Shown: positions 16,580 to 24,345 of the stretch, in pieces
Position numbering within the stretch: the first letter of the stretch is position 1
Layout: every line of letters starts with the position of its first letter
Assembly: GCF_014697625.1 (NCBI RefSeq)
Contig: NZ_JACJSG010000026.1
Span: 55,243-119,242 of the forward strand
Source of the DNA: Anabaena azotica FACHB-119
GTDB lineage: Bacteria > Cyanobacteriota > Cyanobacteriia > Cyanobacteriales > Nostocaceae
Length of the DNA: 64,000 nucleotides
Reading direction: 5' to 3'
Notes under the pieces: model-generated
Seen by the model: the letters and a program-made list of their open reading frames with translations, nothing else
Told to the model about the DNA's origin: nothing
The model's database searches: none
Program-made: the position numbers and the translations under genes

Positions 16580-18380
16580 CTTGCACCTTTTCCAGCAAGG
16601 AATCTACTTCCCCTTGTACGCGCCGATAACTGGCTGTATATTTGGGGTTTTCGCTCCAATCGGCTAAAACTTCCAACTCACCAGCCAGGAAGCTGGCTTT
16701 GCAAGCCCGTCGCTGAATCTTGCCACTGGAGGTTTTCAGGACATTACCGGGCTTGACAAGTACCACAGCATATGCTTGGAGTTCGTGAATTTCGGCGATC
16801 GCTTGTTTAATATTGCACAACACCTCATCGGGGTCAAACTCTTCTGGGTTGCGTTTGACTTCCTGAACAACCACCAGTTGTTCTACTCCATCCACATCTA
16901 TAGAGAAGGCTGCACCGTAGTCTGGGCGTAGGGCTGGGTGAATTTGCTGCACAGTCCATTCTAAGTCTTGGGGATAATGGTTAGTACCCCGGATGATAAT
17001 CAAATCTTTAATCCGTCCGGTGATGAATAACTCCCCATTTCTCATAAAGCCCAAGTCACCTGTTCGCAGGAAGGGGCCTTCATTTGTATCGGCAATTCTA
17101 GCGCGGAAAGTACTTTCACTTTCTTGGGGGCGTTGCCAATAACCACCCGCCACACTAGGGTCTGCTACCCATACCTCACCCACTTCATCAGGCGCACAAC
17201 GTTTTAAGGTATCTGGGTTGACAATTGCCACTTGCGTCTGACAAACTAGGCGACCGCATCCAGGGATAGCCCTGACTCCATCATGCCAGTGAGTGGCTTC
17301 CACAATTTTGTTCTGTTCAATTTGCGATTTTTCCACCAAGCAGAGAACAGGCGCTGTATTTCTAGGGCTTGTGGAAACCAACAGCGTATTTTCTGCCAAC
17401 CCATAAGCAGGTGCAAAGGTTTCCCACTTGAACCCACAGGGGGCAAACTTCTCGAAAAACTCTTCCAAAACTCTGGGGTTAATTGGTTCTGCGGCGTTCC
17501 CGGCTGCTACCCAACTACTCAGATCCAGGGTAGCCAGTTGTGCATCACTGACGCGGCGAATACATTGCTCGTAGGCAAAGTTGGGTGCTTGGCTATGAGT
17601 ACCACGATAGCGGGAAATTGCTTGTAACCAGCGTACAGGCTGTTTAACAAAGGACATGGGGGACATAACGTAGCAGGGATGTCCGTTGTAGATGGGTACT
17701 GTCAGCCCTTCTACTAGTCCGTAATCATGGAAATATGGCATCCAAGTGATGGAAACGCTATCAGCATCATAACCACAGGCTTGTTGTAGATAGGCGCAGT
17801 GGTGCATGATGTTGTGGTGGCTAATCATCACACCTTTGGGTGTGGATGTGGAGCCTGAAGTGTACTGTAAATATGCCAGGGTTTCGGGAGTAATTTGCGG
17901 GTCTTGCCATTGGTCTGCTAGTTCTAGGTCGATGTCTTCACTAGCAAACCAGGTCATTTCCTCAAATTCGGGAAAGTCTAACTTGGCTGCTTGCAGAACA
18001 GTCAATAGGTGCTGAGTGGTGAAGACAAATTTAGCATTCGCATCCTTGACAATTGCCCGTAGCCGTGGTAAAGCGCGTTTCAATCTGCCTGCATCAGGGG
18101 GAGGTGCTGGGATGGCGATGACTCCACCGTACAGACTTCCCAGAAATGCTGCCATCACATCTAATCCCTGTGGGTAAAGCAGCAAAGCACGTTCACCTTG
18201 AGCATGATGTTTTTGTAGTAATGCACCAATGGCACGGGCTAGACGATCCAGTTCTTGGTATGTTAACTGGTGTCCTTCTGTTTTCCCGTCAACGAGGAAC
18301 GTATAGGCGAGCTTGTCCGGCTCGTGATTAGCACGATCGCGTAGTAGTTCAACCAGGGTAGAGACGTTTGTCATTGGCAA
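16569..18380 (-). CDS. Fatty acyl-AMP ligase (FAAL)
   Basis: The 603-residue adenylating enzyme activates a fatty acid as acyl-AMP and loads it onto a carrier protein. The AMP-binding motif YTSGSTSTPKGVMISHHN is present. TWMPYFHDYGLVEG is the form that marks FAALs, rather than acyl-CoA ligases. RTGDLGFMRNGELFITGRIKD marks the hinge and KTSSGKIQRR carries the C-terminal lysine. The start is ATG 18380 (MPMTNVSTLVELL). As first gene of the leftward cluster it probably sets the substrate for the dehydrogenase, carrier, MBOAT and SGNH proteins behind it. Confidence 0.94.
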   Translation of the reverse strand: MPMTNVSTLVELLRDRANHEPDKLAYTFLVDGKTEGHQLTYQELDRLARAIGALLQKHHAQGERALLLYPQGLDVMAAFLGSLYGGVIAIPAPPPDAGRLKRALPRLRAIVKDANAKFVFTTQHLLTVLQAAKLDFPEFEEMTWFASEDIDLELADQWQDPQITPETLAYLQYTSGSTSTPKGVMISHHNIMHHCAYLQQACGYDADSVSITWMPYFHDYGLVEGLTVPIYNGHPCYVMSPMSFVKQPVRWLQAISRYRGTHSQAPNFAYEQCIRRVSDAQLATLDLSSWVAAGNAAEPINPRVLEEFFEKFAPCGFKWETFAPAYGLAENTLLVSTSPRNTAPVLCLVEKSQIEQNKIVEATHWHDGVRAIPGCGRLVCQTQVAIVNPDTLKRCAPDEVGEVWVADPSVAGGYWQRPQESESTFRARIADTNEGPFLRTGDLGFMRNGELFITGRIKDLIIIRGTNHYPQDLEWTVQQIHPALRPDYGAAFSIDVDGVEQLVVVQEVKRNPEEFDPDEVLCNIKQAIAEIHELQAYAVVLVKPGNVLKTSSGKIQRRACKASFLAGELEVLADWSENPKYTASYRRVQGEVDSLLEKVQVAH

Positions 18381-18427
18381 CTTCTAGGATAGTTAGGCGG
18401 TGAGTCAATGGGTGCTTCCGAACATAC

Positions 18428-18496
18428 CCTGGAAACTAGGGCATCAGATATCTGACTTTTGGCGGATGCGTCGCTTCAGATATGAGCTATCCAGGG
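18428..18496 (-). promoter_or_regulatory. Two-tier hairpin in the presumed leader of the fatty-acyl cluster
   Basis: CCCTGG (18428-18433) pairs with CCAGGG (18491-18496), and inside it ATATCTGA (18448-18455) pairs with TCAGATAT (18476-18483). The structure ends 48 bp upstream of the ligase start, so it would fold in the 5' leader if transcription begins further right. It may be an attenuator, a protein-binding site, or a dispersed palindrome. There is no U-run that would make it a simple terminator. Confidence 0.4.
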
Positions 18497-18795
18497 ATTT
18501 TTCTTACTTGTTAATTCAGTAATCTTGACACAATCGCTCTACTTAGGGGAAGATTTTACAGGTATTTTTACTAAAAAAATAAATTTACATGGAAGAAACA
18601 CCCATCCAATTATGTATCCTTTTGTTACCAAAAGTCTTGATTTAATCAGCTTTCAACATACCCCTGATGATGTAGCGCACAAGAGGGATTATAAATTTAT
18701 TATGAAAATTATTATACTCTGCGTAATCTCGTGGTGAGGTTATGAGGGGGAGTTAAACGCAGAGGGACGCTGAGAATGGGATAGTCCTGTTGAGG
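18497..18795. other. Spacer with no convincing gene
   Basis: This AT-rich region lies upstream of the fatty-acyl cluster and probably contains its promoter. A 70-codon frame on the + strand (from 18525) lacks protein-like features. Nothing else was recognised. Confidence 0.4.
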
Positions 18796-19131
18796 TTAGG
18801 CGTTTTGAGAAATATGTTGTGGGCGGAAGTAGCGTTTGTAAAGGATGACGGTGACGAGGTTGGTTAGCAAACAGGTGATGGCTAATGCTAACAAGATATA
18901 TGTGGGTAGCATGACTACGCCGATGATAAACCATGTATATACATGATAAATCATGACGGTGGCAAAAATACTGGCGAGGCTGACGCTCTGCCAAATTTGC
19001 TGTGTGGGGCGACCTAGTACAGCCAAGATAATTGTGAACAATGTAGTGAGTAGATTGGCTGGTACAAGGAAGGCACAAATACCAATACAGTTGGCACGGG
19101 AAAATTCAGCTAAAGTTGAAAAATCGAGCAT
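18796..19131 (-). CDS. Small integral membrane protein, unknown function
   Basis: Starting at ATG 19131 (MLDFSTLAEFSRANCIG) the protein has 111 residues. A longer frame reaches 19239, but its first 36 residues are polar and unlike the rest. Three hydrophobic segments are visible: ICAFLVPANLLTTLFTIILAVL, SIFATVMIYHVYTWFIIGVVM and PTYILLALAITCLLTNLVTVI. The end is basic (YKRYFRPQH). I recall similar short cyanobacterial membrane proteins without an assigned role. It is divergent from ygfZ, with 133 bp between the starts. Confidence 0.68.
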   Translation of the reverse strand: MLDFSTLAEFSRANCIGICAFLVPANLLTTLFTIILAVLGRPTQQIWQSVSLASIFATVMIYHVYTWFIIGVVMLPTYILLALAITCLLTNLVTVILYKRYFRPQHISQNA

Positions 19132-19264
19132 TAATTTTTTGGGGTGAATGTTAGCATTTAATTGACTAAATATGTTTTGCGATATGTCAACATAACTTAG
19201 GATATATCTAAAGCAATTACTTCTAGATTTATTTAACATAATTTAAATTTAAAGCTTGACTATC

Positions 19265-20248
19265 ATGCCAACATCTGCAATTGACAGTAAAGACGCAGCC
19301 GCTATCCAAGCTGCAACAGCAGAAGTTGCTGTATGCGATCGCTCACTTTGGGGACGCATCCGGGTTGGGGATGATGACCGTCTGCGGTTTTTACACAATC
19401 AAAGTACCAATGATTTCCAAAAGCTGAAGTCAGGACAGGGCTGTGATACGGTGATGGTGACATCTACAGCTCGGACTATAGATTTGGTAAGCGCGTATGT
19501 TCTGGATGATGCGGTGCTGCTGTTAGTTTCACCTAGTCGGCGGGAATTGCTGTTGCAATGGCTAGACCGCTACATCTTCTTTGCTGATCAGGTGCAGTTA
19601 ACTGATGTGACGGATGAAACGGCTACTTTTAGTCTTATTGGCCCTGGTAGTGATGCAGTAGTGGAAAAGTTGGGTGCTGGGGCAATTGTTGGTCAAGCAT
19701 ACGGTAATCACATTACCATCGATGACGGTGCGATCGTTGCAGTGGGTAGTGGTTTGGCTTCCCCTGGATATACCTTGATTTTGCCAGTAGCGCAAAAGCA
19801 GCAGGTGTGGCAAAAAATTATAGAATTAGGGGTGGTAGAATTGAGCGATCGCGCCTGGGATACCTTACGCATCTTACAAGGAAGACCAGCGCCAGATGCG
19901 GAATTAACAGATGATTACAATCCCTTGGAAGTGGGATTATGGCAGACTATTTCTTTTAACAAGGGTTGTTATATTGGGCAAGAAACTATCGCCAGATTAA
20001 ATACTTATAAAGGAGTCAAACAATATCTTTGGGGTATTCGCCTCAATGCTCCAGCCGCAGTTGGTGATACTATTAGTATTGGTGAAGAAAAAGTCGGTAA
20101 ACTCACCAGTTACACAGAAACTCCCGATGGTTATTTCGGACTGGGATATATTCGCAGCAAAGCTGGGGGTGTAGGCTTAAAAGTGCAGGTGGGAGACAGC
20201 GAGGGAGAAATAGTCGTCATTCCCTTTGTTTCTCATGAATATCCGTGA
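19265..20248 (+). CDS. ygfZ: YgfZ/GcvT-like folate-binding protein
   Basis: The 327-residue protein has the YgfZ signature KGCYIGQE (in FNKGCYIGQETIARL), near residue 240. It also has RLRFLHNQSTNDFQ and PDGYFGLGYIRS, which belong to the aminomethyltransferase-like fold. YgfZ binds tetrahydrofolate and supports iron-sulfur cluster enzymes such as MiaB. The start is ATG 19265 (MPTSAIDSKD); a TTG 9 bp upstream is less likely. The gene ends within the 3' end of a convergent tnpB, and a stem-loop that looks like the right end of that element begins 6 bp behind the stop. The last residues (PFVSHEYP) should be compared with relatives. Confidence 0.9.
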   Translation: MPTSAIDSKDAAAIQAATAEVAVCDRSLWGRIRVGDDDRLRFLHNQSTNDFQKLKSGQGCDTVMVTSTARTIDLVSAYVLDDAVLLLVSPSRRELLLQWLDRYIFFADQVQLTDVTDETATFSLIGPGSDAVVEKLGAGAIVGQAYGNHITIDDGAIVAVGSGLASPGYTLILPVAQKQQVWQKIIELGVVELSDRAWDTLRILQGRPAPDAELTDDYNPLEVGLWQTISFNKGCYIGQETIARLNTYKGVKQYLWGIRLNAPAAVGDTISIGEEKVGKLTSYTETPDGYFGLGYIRSKAGGVGLKVQVGDSEGEIVVIPFVSHEYP

Positions 20249-21473
20249 TGTACTCCACACACTCCCCTTTCAGGGTGAGTGTGGGCTTCTCAATGACTCC
20301 TACTCCGGACATTAATTGAGCTTTAAGACCGTGCGTCCCACGGTTCTTTATGTTTATAGCAGCATTTAAATCCCGGCAAATAATTGTGTGGCAAACAGAA
20401 CAATTATGTATTCTCTGGGATAGCGGCTTTTTAACTTTGTGACCACATCTAGAACATTCTTGGCTAGTACCGTTTGGATTTACAGATATTACCTTCAATC
20501 CAGCATTTTCGGCTTTGATTGAAAGTATGTTTACAAACTGTCTCCATCCAGCATCATTAATACTTTTAGCCAGTCTTGTTTTAGCTAGTCCTTTGATATT
20601 CAACTTTTCAACAGCTACAACATCATACTTATCAAGCAGTGATTTAGCTGTTTTCCAGTGAAAATCTCTACGGGTATCAGCAACTTTTTTATGCTGTTTA
20701 CCTAGTTTCTGGATAGCTTTTCTACGTCGATTAGAGCCTTTTTTACGTCTAGATACTCTACGCTGTGCTGACTTTAATTTACGTTCAGCTTTGCGTAAAT
20801 ACTTTGGTGCGGCAATTCTAGCTCCGTCAGAGGCTACATAAAAATCAATTAAGCCAACGTCAATACCAACAATATTATCAGGATGGAAATCAGGCTTAAC
20901 AGTTGGCACTGTTTTGTCATCAAGGCTGAGGGTGACATAATAACCATCCGCTTTCTTGGTAACGGATACAGTTTTTATGTCAAATCCATCGGGTATTGGT
21001 CTATGGACAATTACTTTCACTTCTCCAATTTTTGACAGTGTGATTTTATTGTTAACAAAGTGGTGCTGTTTAAATTGGGTGTAAGTAAAAGTTTTATATT
21101 GCTCTTTACCTTTGAATCTAGGTTTACCAGACTTTTTCCCATTAACATCGCCTTTTAACCACCTATCAAAAGCCAATTCAACTTTTTTAGGAACTTCCTG
21201 TAGCACCTGTGAGTGAATCTCTTTATACCAAGGTCTGCCTACCTTTAGTTGAACTAGAGAGGCTTTTTGATTGTAGTAATTGGGTTGCTCCTTTAATTCT
21301 GGTAAATGACAAATTAACGGACATCTATCAACAGGGCAGCGATTTTGCTCATACCAGTCAAATCTTTGAGCCAGCAGATAATTATACTGACAACACAGCA
21401 TTTCTAGAGTTTTATCTATCTTTTCTGCTTGTTCTCTATTTGGTTTAATTTTGTACTGGTATGATGTCTTCAC
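20217..21473 (-). CDS. tnpB: TnpB of a solo (IS1341/IS605-type) element
   Basis: The 418-residue protein has the three RuvC-like acidic residues (GIDVGLIDFYVASDG, VAVEKLNIKGLAKT, CRDLNAAINIKNRG) and a CSRCGH ... CSVC zinc finger. The N-terminus MKTSYQYKIKPNREQAEKIDKTL is typical. No tnpA lies nearby, so it depends on a transposase in trans or is immobile. The last dozen residues (YITDIHEKQRE) lie beyond the right-end hairpin and are read from the antisense of the ygfZ 3' end. That suggests the native stop was lost on insertion, or that the reading frame simply runs on. It is a different type from the tnpB at 1804. Confidence 0.93.
   Translation of the reverse strand: MKTSYQYKIKPNREQAEKIDKTLEMLCCQYNYLLAQRFDWYEQNRCPVDRCPLICHLPELKEQPNYYNQKASLVQLKVGRPWYKEIHSQVLQEVPKKVELAFDRWLKGDVNGKKSGKPRFKGKEQYKTFTYTQFKQHHFVNNKITLSKIGEVKVIVHRPIPDGFDIKTVSVTKKADGYYVTLSLDDKTVPTVKPDFHPDNIVGIDVGLIDFYVASDGARIAAPKYLRKAERKLKSAQRRVSRRKKGSNRRRKAIQKLGKQHKKVADTRRDFHWKTAKSLLDKYDVVAVEKLNIKGLAKTRLAKSINDAGWRQFVNILSIKAENAGLKVISVNPNGTSQECSRCGHKVKKPLSQRIHNCSVCHTIICRDLNAAINIKNRGTHGLKAQLMSGVGVIEKPTLTLKGECVEYITDIHEKQRE
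20254..20285. terminator. Stem-loop between ygfZ and tnpB; probable element right end
   Basis: CCACACACTCCCC pairs imperfectly with GGGTGAGTGTGGG around the loop TTTCA (20255-20285). It begins 6 bp after the ygfZ stop and lies within the tnpB frame. It fits the subterminal hairpin of an IS605-type right end and may double as a terminator for ygfZ. Confidence 0.5.
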
Positions 21474-21965
21474 TGCTTTATCCTTAGTTTCGACCTGTTT
21501 ATATATTTACATAAATGTAACAACATTGTGCTGGCATTTAGGAAAAATAGAACATTGAATTTAAGGATATCTGAGCGCAGATTGAATAAACTACGGTTAT
21601 ACGCAAGTCAGAATCACAAAACTATGACTCATATAATTGAAGATTTTCTAGACTCGCTCAAAGTTAAAAATGATGATTCCTGATCGACCCCACTCCCTAA
21701 TCAACAGTAGCGGTTGATAGTCGTCGGAGGTCAATTCGTCATCACCCCACCATTCATCCCACGCTGCACTATCGTGTCAGACCTGGGGCTTTTGTTGGTT
21801 CAAGCTAAAAAACTGTACTGCACATTGTGCAGTACAAGAGAGGATAATGCAACTAAACAATTCAAACCGATATATAGCAGTAGCTACATGGGTTAGGACA
21901 TGGATGAATCATAAAGTCTTTATAGCAAGGCGCTTCCCTTGTCTGTACCCTGTCCCCTGCTATAT
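21474..21965. other. Intergenic region with a perfect 23-bp palindrome
   Basis: It includes the presumed left end of the solo tnpB element (a TTACATAAATGTAA palindrome near 21509). It also has a very small frame at 21624-21680 (MTHIIEDFLDSL, 18 residues) that I do not call, and the palindrome at 21814-21836. A 60-codon frame at 21714 spans the palindrome and is not protein-like. Confidence 0.5.
21814..21836. promoter_or_regulatory. Perfect palindrome, operator-like
   Basis: TGTACTGCACA and its exact reverse complement TGTGCAGTACA flank a single central T. The odd spacing, short loop and lack of a T-run argue against a terminator; the shape fits a dimeric repressor site. The nearest genes are the rhodanese-like gene (convergent, about 130 bp away) and tnpB, neither of which starts beside it. 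Confidence 0.4.
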
Positions 21966-22307
21966 CTAAGCTGCGACTCCTTCTGTAGGGCCACCGACGT
22001 TTTTCCAAGCAGCCAAACCACCTGGAATTACTGCTACATCAGCAAAGCCAGAGTCTTTCAATAGTTGTACTGCATGGGTAGCTTGTTCATCACTTGTCCC
22101 ATAGATATAGATATGACGTTCTTTGTGTAGAGAAGTTTTAGCCTTTTGGGCTAATTCTTCCACGGGGATTTGAATTGCACCTGTGATGTGACCGTGATTG
22201 TATGTGTGGCGATCGCGCACATCAACAATTGTAAACCCAGGCTGACCCCACTCTAAACGCAGCTTTAAATCGTGTGCATCATTGACTAAATTGCTACTCA
22301 TAAGCAT
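21966..22307 (-). CDS. Rhodanese-like domain protein lacking the catalytic Cys
   Basis: The 113-residue single-domain protein has the rhodanese pattern FTIVDVRDRHTYNHGHITGAIQIP and ends with GGLAAWKNVGGPTEG. At the active-site loop, where active rhodaneses have Cys (Y-x-Y-C), the sequence reads IYIYGTSDEQA, so Gly replaces Cys. Sulfur transfer by the normal mechanism is therefore unlikely, and a binding or regulatory role is more plausible. The start may be M1 or M3 (MLMSSN). It stands alone. Confidence 0.88.
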   Translation of the reverse strand: MLMSSNLVNDAHDLKLRLEWGQPGFTIVDVRDRHTYNHGHITGAIQIPVEELAQKAKTSLHKERHIYIYGTSDEQATHAVQLLKDSGFADVAVIPGGLAAWKNVGGPTEGVAA

Positions 22308-22390
22308 TTTCCCGCTTACAACCTCATCAGCAATTTAGCAAAAATATTGTTGAGATCGGTTTTTCTTTAGAATTTATCAAATATTGGTTA

Positions 22391-22448
22391 GTTGACAGGT
22401 GACAGGTGACAGGTGACAGTTGACAGGTGACAGTTGACAGTTGACAGT
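22391..22448. repeat. Heptameric repeat array (TGACAGG/TGACAGT units)
   Basis: About eight tandem 7-bp units GACAGGT, changing to GACAGTT, lie between the rhodanese-like gene and the left copy of the long inverted repeat. Confidence 0.85.
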
Positions 22449-22449
22449 T

Positions 22450-22592
22450 TTTATCGTAATTCCGAGGGTTAAAGACCCCTACGTCTGTACGTAGCAAATT
22501 TTCAGTTCGGGTTTAAATCCCCAACTGTTCGCGTAGCGTGCCGTAGGCAAAATGTCTTTAATGCGCGAATTTTGAATTTTGAATTGTTATTC
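22450..22592. repeat. Left arm of a ~145-bp inverted repeat
   Basis: The sequence from TTATCGTAATTCCGAGGG to TTGAATTGTTATT returns as the reverse complement at 24182-24330. The arms differ by one base (C/G in TTCAGTTCGGG) and an 8-bp indel near the inner end. The unit itself contains palindromic parts (GTTTAAATCCCCAACTG, TACGTCTGTACGTA, and TTAAAGAC with GTCTTTAA), so it is a structured repetitive element. A partial copy lies at 54893-54948. Confidence 0.85.
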
Positions 22593-22599
22593 TCGCCTG

Positions 22600-22735
22600 C
22601 TCCTCTGCTGCGGTTGGTGAATCTCGACTCCGCGACAGTTGAGTTTCGGCTTCTCTGCGAGACGCTAGGCGAACGGTCAACTACCGCGTAGTCGAAACTC
22701 GATTACCGCGCAGGCGAACCACTGCTCTTAAATTT
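22600..22735. repeat. Palindromic repeat mosaic before the M23 peptidase gene
   Basis: Short nested palindromes of the GCGAGACGC and ACCGCGTAGTCGAAACTC type fill this stretch. A related fragment (GCGCGGTAGTTGAGCGTAG) occurs at 41114. They lie where the promoter of the M23 gene should be. No gene is seen. Confidence 0.5.
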
Positions 22736-22819
22736 TCAACTGTCTCCTTCAATGTTAGATTCTGCCAAGTTTGGGGAACAATGCAGTATGCTTGCAATCC
22801 TTTGGCTGAAGATAACGGC

Positions 22820-24022
22820 ATGAAAGCGCCTATTGACCGACTAACAAAATTTGGGAAATTATGTATTGTATTGTGCTGTGTTTTGTCTGTGTTATTAGCA
22901 TTAGTGCCAGTCTTGGCTAATACATCGCCTTCAATTGACACGCTAAAACAGCAGCAACAACAAATTCAACAAGAACGGCAAAATGTTGTACAAGAACGCG
23001 ATCGCCTAAATAATTTACAACAAGCTGCACAAAATCGCCTGACTGGTATTGCTAACAATTTGCAAACCACCAACAGTCAAATTAAAGATAGTGAGTTGCG
23101 CTTACAGCAGGCTTCCCAGCGCCTACAACAGCTAGAGGCGAATTTAGCTGTGACACAAAAGGCTTATGAAGAACGTCAAGTGGCAACTGTAGCACGGTTG
23201 CGTTATCTTCAGCGATCGCCTATCAGTCAAGGATGGGCTGTTTTGCTACAAAGCCGAGATATTAGTGATTTTATCAGCCGTCGTCATCAGTTGAAGTTAG
23301 TTTATCAGGCAGATCAGCAAATTTTGGTGAAACTCAGCCAGCAAGCAGATTTAATTTATAAGCAAAAAACAGAAGTAGAAGAACAAAAAAATGAGATTGC
23401 TTTGATTAGAGAGCAATTATTGGCGCAAAAAGCCGATTATCAAACTCAAGCACAAACTCAGTCAGAATTGATACAGCGTTTAAATAGCGATCGCTTCGCC
23501 TTAGATGCTGCACAAAATCAACTGGAAAGAGATTCCCAAAATTTGGAAACTTTGATTCAACAAAAGATAGCCGAAGCGCAAGCCAGAGAGGAAGCGCAAG
23601 CCAAAGCCAACATCAGAACTAACGTCCTCGTCAAAGGAACAGGTTTATTTGCCCTTCCTAGCAGCGCACCGACAAGCAGTCCCTTTGGTTGGCGGGTACA
23701 TCCCATTCTCGGCTATCGTCGCTTTCACGCTGGGTTAGATTTTGCCGCTAGTTATGGCAGTACAATTAGGGCTGCTGATTCGGGTACAGTGATTATGGCA
23801 GGCTGGTATGGGGGTTATGGTAGGACTGTGATTATTAGTCATGGTGGTGGCGTTACCACACTTTACGGCCATGCTAGTGAATTATATGTTTCCGAGGGGC
23901 AAACAGTCCAAAAAGGACAGGCGATCGCGGCTGTCGGTTCCACAGGCTTATCCACCGGGCCACACCTCCATTTTGAAGTGCGTCGCAACGGTACACCAGT
24001 CAACCCAGCCGATTATTTGTAG
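22820..24022 (+). CDS. M23 family metallopeptidase with coiled coil (EnvC/NlpD-like)
   Basis: From ATG 22820 the protein has 400 residues: a signal peptide (MKAPIDRLTKFGK then hydrophobic, cleavage near VLA about residue 33), a long glutamine-rich coiled coil (roughly 40-265), and a C-terminal LytM/M23 domain. Zinc ligands are visible in FHAGLDFA (H, D) and HLHFEV (H), with YGHASEL between. It acts in the periplasm on peptidoglycan, as an endopeptidase or amidase activator in cell separation. An upstream in-frame ATG at 22781 would spoil the signal peptide. The gene and the next tRNA are enclosed by a long inverted repeat. Confidence 0.93.
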   Translation: MKAPIDRLTKFGKLCIVLCCVLSVLLALVPVLANTSPSIDTLKQQQQQIQQERQNVVQERDRLNNLQQAAQNRLTGIANNLQTTNSQIKDSELRLQQASQRLQQLEANLAVTQKAYEERQVATVARLRYLQRSPISQGWAVLLQSRDISDFISRRHQLKLVYQADQQILVKLSQQADLIYKQKTEVEEQKNEIALIREQLLAQKADYQTQAQTQSELIQRLNSDRFALDAAQNQLERDSQNLETLIQQKIAEAQAREEAQAKANIRTNVLVKGTGLFALPSSAPTSSPFGWRVHPILGYRRFHAGLDFAASYGSTIRAADSGTVIMAGWYGGYGRTVIISHGGGVTTLYGHASELYVSEGQTVQKGQAIAAVGSTGLSTGPHLHFEVRRNGTPVNPADYL

Positions 24023-24062
24023 CGTCAAATGTTCTAGAGTATGATATAATCTTTCAATACGA

Positions 24063-24135
24063 GGGCGCGTAGCTCAGTGGATAGAGCAACAGATTCCGGT
24101 TCTGTTGGCCGGGGGTTCAAATCCCTCCGCGCTCG
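24063..24135 (+). tRNA. tRNA-Arg (anticodon CCG)
   Basis: The 73-nt cloverleaf was folded by hand: a 7-bp acceptor stem (GGGCGCG with CGCGCTC, one G-U), D stem GCTC/GAGC, anticodon stem ACAGA/TCTGT with loop TTCCGGT, and T stem GGGGG/CCCTC with loop TTCAAAT. The anticodon CCG reads CGG. The discriminator base is G and CCA is not encoded. It lies 40 bp behind the M23 gene. Confidence 0.96.
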
Positions 24136-24181
24136 TTACTATACACATATAAAAGCATAAAATATTTTCCAGGGAGCAGTC

Positions 24182-24330
24182 AATAACAATTCAAAATTCG
24201 CGCATTCAAAATTCGCGCATTAAAGACATTTTGCCTACGGCACGCTACGCGAACAGTTGGGGATTTAAACCCCAACTGAAAATTTGCTACGTACAGACGT
24301 AGGGGTCTTTAACCCTCGGAATTACGATAA
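24182..24330. repeat. Right arm of the ~145-bp inverted repeat
   Basis: This is the reverse complement of 22450-22592, with one substitution and one extra GCGCGAAT unit. It lies between tRNA-Arg and the DUF4058 gene, ending 15 bp before the ATG, so it probably overlaps that gene's promoter or leader. Confidence 0.85.
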
Positions 24331-24345
24331 CTAAGGTAAAGCGCA

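Noticed and set aside
18525..18737. 70-codon frame on the + strand
   Set aside because: No domain, signal or sensible composition; in AT-rich spacer.
21624..21680. Tiny frame MTHIIEDFLDSLKVKN
   Set aside because: At 18 residues without a ribosome site or a known family, it cannot be supported.
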